DNA from: Dryococelus australis
Lineage: Eukaryota > Arthropoda > Insecta > Phasmatodea > Phasmatidae
Direction: 5' to 3'
NCBI GenBank assembly: GCA_029891345.1
Contig: CM057009.1
Span: 290,356,966 to 290,420,965 of the forward strand
Length of the DNA: 64,000 nucleotides
The position numbers and the translations under genes were made by a program. Below are positions 24,962 to 36,059 of the stretch, in pieces. The notes under the pieces are model-generated. The model saw nothing but the letters and a program-made list of their open reading frames with translations, made no database searches and was not told the origin of the DNA. The first letter of the stretch is position 1. Each line of letters starts with the position of its first letter.

Positions 24962-25016
24962 TCATCGGCTCTCAAGACCTCGCTGTTGGGAGCTACCAAA
25001 TCTCTTATCACCCAAA
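24962..25016 (+). mobile_element. SINE 3'-end fragment
   Basis: Carries TCGGCTCTCAAGACCTCG and CCAAATCTCTTATCACCC, the terminal hairpin and tail of the main SINE family, without the head. It abuts the BC repeat copy at 25021. Confidence 0.65.
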
Positions 25017-25020
25017 CCTG

Positions 25021-25104
25021 AGTAGAATAATCCTTAACCAAGTCTAGAAAATTGTACCAAAGGGGGACTTTTTTAATCACACTTTGCCTTAGAACTATTT
25101 CTTA
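25021..25104 (+). repeat. Dispersed repeat BC, copy 2, left part
   Basis: Contains TAACCAAGTCTAGAAAATTG and AGAACTATTTCTTA, matching TAACCTAGTCTAGAAAATTA and AGAACCATTTTTTA of copy 1. It ends at the TTA where the Harbinger element begins. Confidence 0.7.
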
Positions 25105-26636
25105 GGACCGGTTTCACCAACGAAGATTAACTTTTCAAAATATCGAGATAATTTTATCCAGAAGAGAGTTTTAACTTCCATTTTAATCTCGATAATGTTC
25201 AGCGTGTTTCACCACGTTTAATTTCAGTAAATAATATCATGTTAAAATTTATCTCGATATTCTGACTTGATCACAATTTTCTCTTGGTAAACATTAGAAA
25301 CAACAGAGAAATCATTTTGAGAAAGTATGGCAAGTCGGGAAGGCATTGTGATCGTAAGAAAACAGCGAACTCGGACTTTTTCATTTCATGCAAAACACAG
25401 TTTGTTAGAATTAGTTACAGGACATTTCAATATCATTGAAAAAAAAAAAAAACGAACTGATGCTGTGACACAACAAAATAAAGCGAAACAGTGGCGTATG
25501 ATTGCGAATAGTTTGAATTGTACATATCGGGATCACTACAGGACAGCAGACAACTTGAAGGTGGTGTGGGGATAACCTATAAAACCATTGGAGAAAAACC
25601 TATGTAGACGAACGTATCCATGCTATGGGGTCCAGGGTGTTCTGCCCTCAAAATAGCCACCCAAGATCACTGTACACTGCCACTAGTAAAGCCAGCGGAA
25701 TGGCATTCCAGTGGAGAATCAGTTGTCATAAACACAGATGAGTAACCCTGCAAATACTTCAGATAACTATGCCTCGTCTGGTTCCGATGGTAGGAGGACA
25801 GTCTCTGCCAGTCATGTGAGAAACCGCATGGCAACATCTTCCTGGACTAGTAAACAACGACCAGCAATGCACCTAAACAAAAAAAAAAAGCCGTAGTAAG
25901 TGCCCGGCATATAGCAAAAATTGAGTTAACAAAAAGAACACGAGGCAATGAAAGATATTCGTCAACTAAAGTCAAAAGGAACAAGGAAACTGAACAGGAG
26001 AAGCTTCAAACAGAGCTCTTAACTTAGCAGATCCTAAAACTAAAGACATGGCTAAGTAACTAATGTGTTATCAGTTGTGGTTTAGTTCACAATATCTGTA
26101 TTTGAGTACGGTATATTCCAAGAATTTTCAATCAAAAACACTACTGGTGTTTGTCACATTCTTGATTTGAGTTAGGCCTACAAAAGTAACTTGTTTATTT
26201 TACATTTATACCTAATATTAATGCAGAATAGTTGTCGTAATGGAAAATAAGAAAACAATGTAGTCTGTTTGACAATTGTGTGTTTTATGTAAGGCGAAAG
26301 TGCTTTTTAACATCTTCTCAAAAATTTCTAAATAATTTATTCTCTCATGTAACCATCGCGGACGACGAACAATGAAATCCTCGTCATCGCTTTCCTCTTT
26401 ATTCTCGATGGAATATCTGTGCTCTCTCGTGACCTTCCCAAAATATTTGTTTATGTTTTACGGTTTCATCCCGATAATGTGACTTAAACCAACAAAATCG
26501 GCGGGTTAATATTTTATCGGGATATTCAGAAAAAATCGAGATTAATATGTGTGGTGAAACGCAAAATACAGATAATCGAAATTTTTTGTTAGTTAATCTC
26601 GATAAACTATCATTATCTCGGGTGGTGAACCGGCCC
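25105..26636 (+). mobile_element. PIF/Harbinger-type element with TTA duplication, Myb-like gene only
   Basis: The left terminus GGACCGGTTTCACCAACGA and the right terminus, reverse-complemented, GGGCCGGTTCACCACCCGA form inverted repeats that continue imperfectly with TCGAGATAA words. A GTTTCACCAC motif recurs near both ends (about 25205 and 26550). TTA at 25102-25104 and 26637-26639 flanks the element, the PIF/Harbinger signature. The only gene-like content is a Myb/SANT-like frame at 25327. No DDE transposase is recognisable in 1,532 bp, so it depends on a transposase from elsewhere or is dead. It splits repeat BC copy 2; two uninterrupted copies occur in this window. Confidence 0.9.
25327..25575 (+). 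CDS. Myb/SANT-like DNA-binding protein of Harbinger, truncated
   Basis: PIF/Harbinger elements encode a DDE nuclease and a second Myb/SANT-like protein that binds the termini and helps the transposase into the nucleus. This 82-codon frame starts MASREGIVIVRKQRTRTFSF and contains the family pattern: an aromatic residue then LLELVTGHFNIIE, a lysine run, TDAVTQQNKAKQWRMIANS, LNCTYRDHYRTADNLKVVW. This corresponds to the three-helix domain with spaced Trp residues. A TGA/TAA stop at 25573-25575 ends it early. Downstream frames (to about 26040) still show basic, Glu/Lys-rich patches like the tail of these proteins, so it is truncated by mutation. The A-run coding for lysines (about 25440) is a likely frameshift site. 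Confidence 0.7.
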   Translation: MASREGIVIVRKQRTRTFSFHAKHSLLELVTGHFNIIEKKKKRTDAVTQQNKAKQWRMIANSLNCTYRDHYRTADNLKVVWG

Positions 26637-26905
26637 TTAGTAGGCGTTACCAAGACAATCATTTTGTCCCCGGTTTTATTCGCAGCAGTTATAAATGTAA
26701 TATTATAATTTATAGATAAGACATAAGTAAAACTTCAATTCAGCTAGAATAAGATACTTCAGTTTTAACAGAAACATAAAACGCTTGTGATACATGACAT
26801 ATTTAGGAAACAAGCAAACGCGTCATATAGAGAATGTGATTTTTTAAAAAGGATTGACTCAAAAAAGTGCGAAGAAACCACTGATAGGCTACAGGCAGGT
26901 GACTA
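26637..26905 (+). repeat. Dispersed repeat BC, copy 2, right part
   Basis: Resumes at TTAGTAGGCGTTACCAAGAC and contains AAAACGCTTGTGATACATGA, matching copies at 10592 and 44712. It extends further than copy 1 and shares its last part with copy 3. Confidence 0.7.
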
Positions 26906-26967
26906 CCACACTCACTGTGTCCACGACGTAAACCGGCTCCCGATAAGTTGGGAAGTGAAAAAGAATC

Positions 26968-27190
26968 CCGCCCTAGCACCCCAAGTCGATCCTAGGACTG
27001 CCTCGCACACTTCAAGTCGACCCTAGGACTGCCTTGCACACCCCAAGTCGACCCTAACACTGGCTCGCATCCTCCAAGTCGAGCCTAGGACTGCCTAGCA
27101 CCCTCCAAGTCGACCCTAGGACTGCCTTGCACGCCCTAAGTCGACCCTAGCACTGCCTCCCATCCTCCAAGTCGAGCCTAGGACTTCCTA
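26968..27190. repeat. Minisatellite, unit about 31 bp, seven copies
   Basis: Seven diverged units, each containing an AAGTCGA(C/G)CCTAG core followed by an ACTGCCT-GCA linker. Direct counting of the AAGTCGA word gives spacings of roughly 30-35 bp. A CGAGTTCAATTCC word just after the array resembles a pol III B box but has no A box partner. Confidence 0.9.
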
Positions 27191-27489
27191 GCGAACCGAG
27201 TTCAATTCCTGGAGGGCTAAAACCAGAACTTTTGCACGTGGGGAAACGTGAAGCACGTCGTCGTAGGCCGGTTGTTTTTATTTTCCGGTGGCACTTCCAT
27301 TTCCCTCAATATCGTGTTCCATCACTGCTCATTCTCTACCCAGTTTTCCTCCCAACGGCGCTATAGACCTCAGCTGTTAAGCTCCGCCCATGTACACGAT
27401 ATGGCTGAATTCGACCGACAAACTTCGTGAAGTGATTACTTAATCAAATCTACAGTTGGAAATATGTGGGGCACTTCCTACCTAAAATT

Positions 27490-27745
27490 GGGACCGAAAT
27501 GGTGCAGTGGTTAGACTACCAGCCTCACACACCAAGGGGAACCGTGTTTGATTCCCGGCGGGTTCGTCCCCGGATTTTAGCGTGTGGGAATCGTGCCGGA
27601 CAATGCCGTTGTTCGGCGGGTCTTCTCGGGGATCTCCCGTTTCCCCAGCCCTTGCATTCCGGCTCTGCTCCATACTCACATCGCTTCACCTTCATCGGCT
27701 CTCAAGACCTCGATGCTAAGAGCCGCCTAAATCTCTTCACTCTAC
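27490..27745 (+). mobile_element. Full-length tRNA-derived SINE, main family
   Basis: tRNA-like head with GGTGCAGTGGTTAGACTACC (A-box region) and TTTGATTCCCGG (B box). The middle block is TCTTCTCGGGGATCTCCCG. The 3' part contains the hairpin GGCTCTCAAGACCTCG ... AAGAGCC and the ATCTCTTCACTC tail. It represents the family of about 260 bp found in at least nine places in the window. Confidence 0.88.
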
Positions 27746-27749
27746 CAAA

Positions 27750-29490
27750 AATAAATATTAAGGGAGATTGAGCCCTTGAATAGGTATATTATGCGAAATA
27801 TCGGAAACAAAGTGTAATTATATTACAATTAACCGAAAATTGTTTTATGTTATCGGGATCTTGAACCTATGAGAAAACTCTCAATGATACCTTCCACCCA
27901 CAGTAATAAAAATAACAGGGGTGGCCACCCCTTTGCGGCAGTCTTTTGTGCTGTCAGGATTCTATGAAAATTTGATGCTTTTATTGACCAGTATGACCTA
28001 ATGAACAAAAATGTCCATATTGTTGCAACTGCTCATAGCACCCGCCGTTTCCGTGTAAAATGCACACGAACGCATTGCGGCAGCTATATAGTTCCAGGCG
28101 AATAGGCAATACCAATACTTCCTACAGGGAATCTCACACCGACTGTCACCAGAAACAGACAGCTTCATTACTGTAAGCTTCTGGTAGGCTACACGTTGTT
28201 TACAGTAAGTGTTAAAAATGCCCACCATCATCATCTGAGAAGTGGGCACAGTAGAATACTATGGATGCATGTAGTAGTATTGCCTACGTGCTAGGCACTG
28301 AATTGCTGCAGCCGAAGATTTGTGTGCGTTTTACAGAAAAACTGTTGGTCCGGGCCAGTTGCAACAAGAGGATGATTTATGTAAATTAGGTCACACTGCT
28401 AAATAAACCAGCATCAAATGTTCATAATTTCTAGCGGTAAAAATGCTGTATTCTATAAGACGGTTCCCACCCTTTTTACTTTCATTTCTGTGGGAGGTAT
28501 TAATGAAAATTTGCTCTTAGATCGAAGCTCCTAATAACATAAAACAACGTTCGAAACAATGTTCGGAGAAGTGAAATTTAATTTCACTTCGTTTACAATA
28601 TTTCGAACAAATTAAAATTACAAACTCGATATTGAAGGGCTACAATCTCCCTTAATATTCAGTTTGGGTAGAAAATGTTCCGTAAGTTTCCCATTAAATT
28701 TTTCATAAGGAATCACCTCACGAAATTGGTTGGTCGAATTGGGCCCCACTCTGCACAACACATGTCGGTCCAAAAGTGCTGTTTGAAGTGGCCGCTTACC
28801 AATATATTAAAAATATCAAAGGAAATAATTTTATACCACAGAAAATATCTACAAACAATAAAACTAAAACATTGTTCCCAAAGGGTAGTCGTACGTAAAA
28901 AATTCTTGATATTAGTTTCTATAATGGGCTGCTTGGTAAAACAACAGCACCCTGCTTTAGAAATCATGTTTGAATAAAAATCAGACTACGTCCGTTAAAT
29001 AAAAATAACTTTGACAGTGTGAAAGATTTAGAAACATATCTAAGACTATTCAACCAACTTTGTTTGATAAAAAAATTCTGTCTTAAAATTTTACTATCAA
29101 GTATATTTTAATGAAAAAAAAATCGACAGTTTGACAGGGGCTCGTCTCATTCATATGAATCGTGCAGGCGGCAACAATGAGCATACTTACATTTCCGTGG
29201 TGACAGCTGGAATAATGTAGTATAGCAGATTCGCTGGTAACCCTGCACTTTTTAAACCAACATTTGAAATAGGTCACTGCAACTTACAGCATATAAGTAT
29301 ACACTTACACACAGACACGTTCAATATATTACTTCCAGTAAAGTTGGCAGTGACGTGGCAAAAAGCAGTTCCATGTTTTAACGTCGTATTACAATTTCTG
29401 AATGTAGAATTAATTTCGTTCAAGTCACTGTTTTATGCATATGAGAGCACGACGAACTGGCATGTTAGCAACATGGTTCTAACAATTTCT
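27750..29490. other. No recognisable gene; one near-palindrome
   Basis: AT-rich DNA. 28549-28608 is a near-perfect 60-bp palindrome with the core GAAGTGAAATTTAATTTCAC. No supported coding sequence; the + strand ORF 28675-28977 shows no known motif. Confidence 0.5.
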
Positions 29491-31305
29491 CAGTGATGGG
29501 TGGGTAAAAACAGTGATTATGTCCATGGCAACGTTAGCTTTACACATGGTGGAAGGATACGAAGTGGGGAGGAAAGTATATCCTGAGCCTCTCGCAGTGC
29601 GTAAGTTATAAACCAATTTCACAGTGATGGGTGGGTAAAAAAAGTGATCATGTCCTTGGCAACGTTAGTTTTACATATGGTGGAAGGATACGAAGTGGGA
29701 AGGAAATTGTATCCTAAGCCTCTCACAGTGCGTAAGTTATAAACCAATTTCACAGTGATGGGTGGGTAAAAAAAGTGATCATGTCCTTGGCAACGTTAGT
29801 TTTACACATGGTGGAAGGATACGAAGTGGGGAGGAAAGTATATCCTGAGCCTCTCGCAGTGCGTAAGTTATAAACCAATTTCACAGTGATGGGTGGGTAA
29901 AAAAAGTGATCATGTCCTTGGCAACGTTAGTTTTACACATGGTGGAAGGATACGAAGTGGGGAGGAAAGTATATCCTGAGCCTCTCGCAGTGCGTAAGTT
30001 ATAAACCAATTTCACAGTGATGGGTGGGTAAAAAAAGTGATCATGTCCTTGGCAACGTTAGTTTTACATATGGTGGAAGGATACGAAGTGGGAAGGAAAT
30101 TGTATCCTAAGCCTCTCACAGTGCTTAAGTTATAAACCAATTTCACAGCAATGGGTGGGTAAAAAAAGTGATCATGTCCTTGGCAACGTTAGTTTTACAC
30201 ATGGTGGAAGGATACGAAGTGGGGAGGAAAGTATATCCTGAGCCTCTCGCAGTGAGTAAGTTATAAACCAATTTCACAGTGATGGGTGGGTAAAAAAAGT
30301 GATCATGTCCTTGGCAACGTTAGCTTTACACATGGTGGAAGGATACGAAGTGGGGAGGAAAGTATATCCTAAGCCTCTCGCAGTGCGTAAGTTATAAACC
30401 AATTTCACAGTGATGGGTGGGTAAAAAAAGTGATCATGTCCTTGGCAACGTTAGCTTTACACATGGTGGAAGGATAAGAAGTGGGGAGGAAAGTATATCC
30501 TAAGCCTCTCGCAGTGCGTAAGTTATAAACCAATTTCACAGCAATGGGTGGGTAAAAAAAGTGATCATGTCCTTGGCAACGTTAGTTTTACACATGGTGG
30601 AAGGATACGAAGTGGGGAGGAAAGTATATCCTGAGCCTCTCGCAGTGAGTAAGTTATAAACCAATTTCACAGTGATGGGTGGGTAAAAAAAGTGATCATG
30701 TCCTTGGCAACGTTAGCTTTACACATGGTGGAAGGATACGAAGTGGGGAGGAAAGTATATCCTAAGCCTCTCGCAGTGCGTAAGTTATAAACCAATTTCA
30801 CAGTGATGGGTGGGTAAAAAAAGTGATCATGTCCTTGGCAACGTTAGCTTTACACATGGTGGAAGGATAAGAAGTGGGGAGGAAAGTATATCCTAAGCCT
30901 CTCGCAGTGCGTAAGTTATAAACCAATTTCACAGCAATGGGTGGGTAAAAAAAGTGATCATGTCCTTGGCAACGTTAGCTTTACACATGGTGGAAGGATA
31001 CGAAGTGGGGAGGAAAGTATATCCTAAGCCTCTCGCAGTGCGTAAGTTATAAACCAATTTCACAGCAATGGGTGGGTAAAAAAAGTGATCATGTCCTTGG
31101 CAACGTTAGTTTTACACATGGTGGAAGGATACGAAGTGGGGAGGAAAGTATATCCTGAGCCTCTCGCAGTGCGTAAGTTATAAACCAATTTCACAGTGAT
31201 GGGTGGGTAAAAAAAGTGATCATGTCCTTGGCAACGTTAGTTTTACACGTGGTGGAAGGATACGAAGTGGGGAGGAAAGTATATCTTAAGCCTCTCACAG
31301 TGCGT
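29491..31305. repeat. Tandem satellite, 131-bp unit, 14 copies
   Basis: Unit starts (CAGTGATGGG or CAGCAATGGG) fall at 29491, 29622, 29753, 29883, 30014, 30146, 30277, 30408, 30539, 30670, 30801, 30932, 31063 and 31194. The last unit is cut after about 112 bp. Units are about 95 percent or more alike except the first. Marker variants (GTGA/GCAA, GCTTTAC/GTTTTAC, GATACG/GATAAG, CCTGAG/CCTAAG) show that the three-unit block 30146-30538 is repeated without visible change at 30539-30931. No ORF spans the unit. A diverged lone copy lies at 62645-62735. Confidence 0.97.
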
Positions 31306-31708
31306 TTTTATATTAACATCATGCCTTACTTTTTCCAGCTCTAATCCAGTCAAAATAATACACATTTACCCTCCGCGAATGTCGCATAGATTTTCGCAGT
31401 GCCGTCTCTGCTTTGCGTTGGTTTGCTGTGCCCTTATATTTAGACCACGGATACAATTGCGACCATGGCACCAGACAACCCTGCTATAACCGCGATGCAT
31501 GCGTCTGTTTTAAACATAGTAAACCCGACCTAAGGAGTATAGAGCTTGCCCTGAGACGCATCCCATTCCTCCAACCGACTTAGCTACAAACATGCATGTC
31601 GGAGGGCTCACAGATCTGCGAAGGAGCTCACGCTGGCTTAGCGGGAATTTGGGAGCTCGCCAGAAAATAAAAAAACAAGTAATTAAATTTGCTTGGGAAC
31701 AGCACCAG
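31306..31708. other. Non-coding spacer
   Basis: No supported feature. Moderately GC-rich with AGCTC words near 31,625-31,660. Confidence 0.45.
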
Positions 31709-33780
31709 GACGTTTATTCTAAGTTTGTCGAAACGGAGCTCCCGATCGTGAAATAACGATTTACGTAATATTTCCGGGTTTCCGTATTCTAAGTTAAAGA
31801 TGGCTTCTCGATTCTCGTGAGAAAACGATCGAGAGCACTCGACAGCTACATGTTGTCGAAATCCGCGTCCCGATCGGGAACTGGAAATTCAACATGGCTG
31901 GTGAGAAGTGTGGTAGCCGTATTTATTGCATATATTATGGTTTCGCACTTCCTAAACATAATACAGAACATACAAAAGGTTAAAATATATGTGGAACATT
32001 ATGATATGCATATAATTGTTTCCACACATGTTCGGCAGTCTGAAGTTATATTTCTGTATCGTGAGTTAATTATGTAGTCTAGGAATGGCAGAGAGGTTAT
32101 GTGTTATACGAGCATTGTGTTGGTGTTGTCGGAATAATGAATCAGTAGTTAATTATTTGTGTATTTGCTTTCTTTACGCATAGTTGGTCTTAGTGCATTT
32201 TCTTGAGTGAAATGTGTAATAATAATCGGCGCGTGTATACCGCTTCATAAAACTGCTAGTTCTTTTTCTTAAACGCCGTCTGCAATGAATTGACAAATAT
32301 AATTTTCGTAGTTAAGTTTGTTAGTTTCAGGAAACGTGCACTGTGTTGATTTTACTGAATAATTATGCAAATTATTTATTTAATGCTAGCGACGAACAAA
32401 CGTGATTTTAGTGAAGTACACATGCAAGGATTAACCTAGAAAAACACGTGTTCAAGAGGTTGCGCTGTTTACAAAAAAGTAAGTTTCCGTGTTTTGTAAA
32501 TAACGTATCTGTGAAACATTACTATAATTATTGCAATGCACGTGGCCTCAAAAAGCCGCACTTTCCACATTATTGTAGTGCGTGAATAATATTTATTTGT
32601 CAATATCGTAAATTCAACGAGTGTAAGGTTAACTTTTGATAGTGTGCGTGTGTATACTGCTGCATATGTACGCATACGAACAGCGACATATGTATCGCGT
32701 ATTGTTTCTCATTAAAGTTACAATAATGTAAATGTTATTTCCATACGAGCTAAATTTACCACTGCTCCATCGAAATAATATTCAACTCAAAATGCCACAC
32801 ACTCGTAAGAGCATCAAAATAATGTCGTCTCATAAAATACGTTATAAACTAAAGCCTCCCCCCCCCAAAGCCTCATACATACGTGCAATAATAAAACTAA
32901 TAAAATGGGCAGCTTCTATCATTTTATGAATAACTATATAAGCTACAGTCTTTGTGTACGAAGTACGCCACTGCACTAGTAATGGGAATTCCTGCATTCC
33001 TACAACAAATCAATTACACACTATATTGTGTAAGATTTGTTGTTCAGGACTAACGTAATTTTCTAAGCAAACTTTACAGTTGTATTTATTAAAATGACAT
33101 TTTACGTATCGTCTATACATTTCGTTACTTACATCACAGTGAACGTTATTTAAAAGGACTGTTAGAGGGAATACTATATAACGAGTTATATAAACTTTTA
33201 ACAGTCGTTTTTATACTTGAAACAGTATGTTACTTTAATACGAGTCATATTTTCAACAGCCAACCTGTGTGTATAACAAATAATCATTGACCGTGTCACC
33301 ATATTCCTCGCCAAGCGTCTACGATGAGATCGCAGCCATATCGAGAAATTTCACTCTAAATATCCCCCGTTACGCTTTAATAAGAGGAATAGTATTTGTT
33401 TTAAATATGACAAAGTATAAATAGTAGATGTATGTATGTGCACTTTTATGCGTTAACTAACCACTTAAAACGCACAGTTTATAAAAATAGTTTTACTTTA
33501 ATCATACATTATTGCAGGCACAGCGTGTGTTTGCATTCGTCACGTTGCCTGCCTGAACACCAGCAGGGAGGGGAAGCGAGTTGTGGTGGGGTGGACGGTA
33601 AAACCCCTAGGTTTGCCGAGGTAGTGAGGTCTCGAACCGATAGTGCGTTTAGAATAGATATTTGGCCACATTTTGCTACCGATCGTTTCAAACCGCTTTT
33701 CTCGATCGGCAGGAAGCTGTCTGTCGAGATCGACATCGAGATCTGCCGATAGATTTCTCCAGAAACTTAGAATAAACGCC
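31709..33780. mobile_element. Unclassified DNA transposon-like element
   Basis: The left end GACGTTTATTCTAAGTTT matches the reverse complement of the right end, GGCGTTTATTCTAAGTTT. CAG (or CCAG) follows the pattern of a 3-4 bp duplication on both sides (31706-31708 and 33781-33783). Both ends are GC-richer than the interior and rich in CGATCG/TCTCGA words (left 31745-31890, right 33650-33750), like subterminal transposase-binding repeats. The 2.07-kb interior is AT-rich with no recognisable transposase. Superfamily is undetermined. Confidence 0.6.
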
Positions 33781-33915
33781 CAGGTAAACGCGGGTTGAGT
33801 AGGATTATCCGTCGCTCCCGCACAGACATGTTTTTGTCAGATACACGCCGGTTTTGCTTTTGATATACAGAAAAACCATTTTAAGAAGTTACTTTTCAAA
33901 AAGATTTCCTGCTTA

Positions 33916-34336
33916 TAGGCTTTTCACAGTAAAATTAGCACTTTTGAAAGCCCTGTTGAGATTTACGTATATGCACATTGTGTATTCTTCCGCCTTATGT
34001 AAAGTTAACATTAGCATGGGCCTCATCACTTTTTTCATGCGCCGGTCAGGTGAAAACTGTGGAATTATTAGAAAAGTAAATACGTTACAAATCTGATAAT
34101 TTTTATACTTCGACGCATTAAATAAAACAGAAAGCGAAAGAAATAATTTAAGTTATCACAAGCGGTTACGTAATACTTTTTATTCGACGTTCAGATATGA
34201 AACTACTTTCCATCCATCATTACCAACTTTACTGGGCGCCTGTTACTCAGTGAACCCGCTATAATATATACAGACAGGGGCAGTGACTTTTTTCTAAGGT
34301 TGATTTCAAAAGTGCTCACTTTATCGTGAACAGCCT
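33916..34336 (+). mobile_element. MITE family A, copy 2 (best preserved)
   Basis: The left terminus TAGGCTTTTCACAGTAAAAT continues to TAGCACTTTTGAAAGCCC. The right terminus reverse-complements to AGGCTGTTCACGATAAAGTG and on to GAGCACTTTTGAAATC. TTA occurs at 33913-33915 and 34337-34339, compatible with a TTA duplication. About 420 bp, no coding capacity. Confidence 0.78.
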
Positions 34337-34411
34337 TTAGCAAGTTAACGTACACTGGTGGTGTACACTGAAGAACACCTAGTAAAAATCGTTCATATCC
34401 CAAAAATGTTT

Positions 34412-34671
34412 GGGGCCGCGGTGTTATAGTGGTTAGACTACTCGCCTCCCACCAAGGCGAACCGGGTTTGATTCCCGGAGGGGTCACCTCCAGATTTTCG
34501 CATGTGGGAATCGTGCCGGGGACGATGCAGCTGGTCGACGGATTTTCTCGGGGATCTCCCGTTCCCCCCGCCCTTGCATTCCGGCACTGCTGCATACTCA
34601 CCTCGCCTCACCCTCCTCGGCTTTCAAGAACTTGATGTCGAGAGACGCCCAGATCTCTTCACTCACTCACT
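34412..34671 (+). mobile_element. Full-length SINE, main family
   Basis: The head starts GGGGCCGCGGTGTTATAGTG, with B box GGGTTTGATTCCCGG, middle block TTCTCGGGGATCTCCCG, an eroded 3' hairpin (GGCTTTCAAGAACTTG) and tail ATCTCTTCACTCACTCAC. Overlapping ORFs here, including a 174-codon one, are by-products of the SINE. Confidence 0.88.
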
Positions 34672-35786
34672 TCGAACGGGTTTTATAACACACATTTTCG
34701 GGCGTAGCGGGCACTCTGATAGTAAGGTGAAGGGCAGCACTCACGTGCACCGGTCTGTAGCCATTACACACGTGTCTTGTCGCGTGTCGTCTGACAACAC
34801 GGCGAGTGCAGTTGGCCGTGCGATCACCTTGCATGTCGTTATGAATGTAAAGAATAGCCCTAACTGGGAATCCACACATAAACCCGCCAGCACAATTTGC
34901 AGTAAATCAGGACGCCAGGAATTGCGACAACTTATTGTAGCAACCACCGGGCGAGGCCGCTTGCGAAAACACTCTCCACCAGCCAGCGATTTGGTACATG
35001 GGCGCATAAACGACGCACCGATATAGGCCACTGTAAAATGGAGCCCGTCGCCTTTCCACATCCGACCAGCAGCCAGGGAAGATCACAACATGGGTGTATC
35101 CGGTCGTCGCTAACCGATCTACAAGATGACACAGCCTCCGGCATCAATATTAAGGAGGAGACAGTCCATAGCATATAATAAGTAAAAATGAGTAAATTAT
35201 CCACAATAATAAAGTAGGTTAACATAATACATCAGTTCTATCAGCTCACCGTTATATTACAATGTCGTATTGCCTGCGTCACATAACATGTTTAAAATCC
35301 CTCGTTTACAGAAAGCTACGACCCTAAAAACCATTAATTTATAATTATGGCCGTAGGGCATAATTATAACAGTGTGTATCACTGCATGTGTCTGCAGCGC
35401 CTGATGGACGACGGTGGGTAACAATTGACCAGCATGGCCGTATAGTGAGACACCAAGAGAGTGGCTAACGTTCTATGGAATTGCCACTCACTTGGTGGCA
35501 GAGGAAAAAGGTGACAGAGGGTTCCCACAGCTGCCTAGCACCACCTGTGTTACCTCGCTCTACGGATGAGGGCCTGGACAGAAGGGTCGTTCGGTCCACC
35601 CTATCGGAGTGTTGGCGAGGCGAATGGAGCGCAGAGGTGTTTGTGATGGCAGTCGTTTGTGTCTTGGTCAAAGTGATGGCCGTGTTCGCATTCGTAGATG
35701 TGCGGGTGAGCGGAACATTTAACATTCCAACCCGACTGTGCTTTTGCTATTCCAACGAGGCGCACCTAGCCACTAGGCCTCAAAGC
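34672..35786. other. No recognisable gene
   Basis: Mixed-composition DNA with overlapping short ORFs on both strands (34741-35061 minus, 35475-35798 plus). None carries a motif or splice pattern I can defend. Confidence 0.4.
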
Positions 35787-36040
35787 GAAGTGAAGTGAAT
35801 ATATTTGGACGGCTCTTAACATCGAGGTCTTGAGAGCCAATGAGTGTGATTGAGGTGAGCATGGAGCAGCACCGGAATGAAAGGGCGGGGGAAACGGGAG
35901 ATCCCCGAGAGAACTCGCCGACCAACGGCATCGTTCGCACGATTCCCACATGCGAAAATTCGGAATGACCTGGTCGGGGATTGAACCCGTATCGCCTTGG
36001 TGGAAGGCGAACAGGCTATCCTCTCAGCCACCGTGGCCCC
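35787..36040 (-). mobile_element. Full-length SINE, main family, minus strand
   Basis: From the 3' end: GGCTCTTAACATCGAGGTCT then TGAGAGCC (hairpin), GAGATCCCCGAGAGAAC, B box complement GGGGATTGAACCCG, and head complement ending CCACCGTGGCCCC. Confidence 0.87.
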
Positions 36041-36059
36041 TCTACGTGTTGATGTTTTC

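Noticed and set aside
29491..31305. CRISPR-like array
   Set aside because: Units are 131 bp and repeated throughout with no unique spacers, and the DNA is eukaryotic; it is a tandem satellite.
34502..35026. 174-codon + strand ORF
   Set aside because: Starts inside a SINE and runs on by chance; no domain and no splice support.
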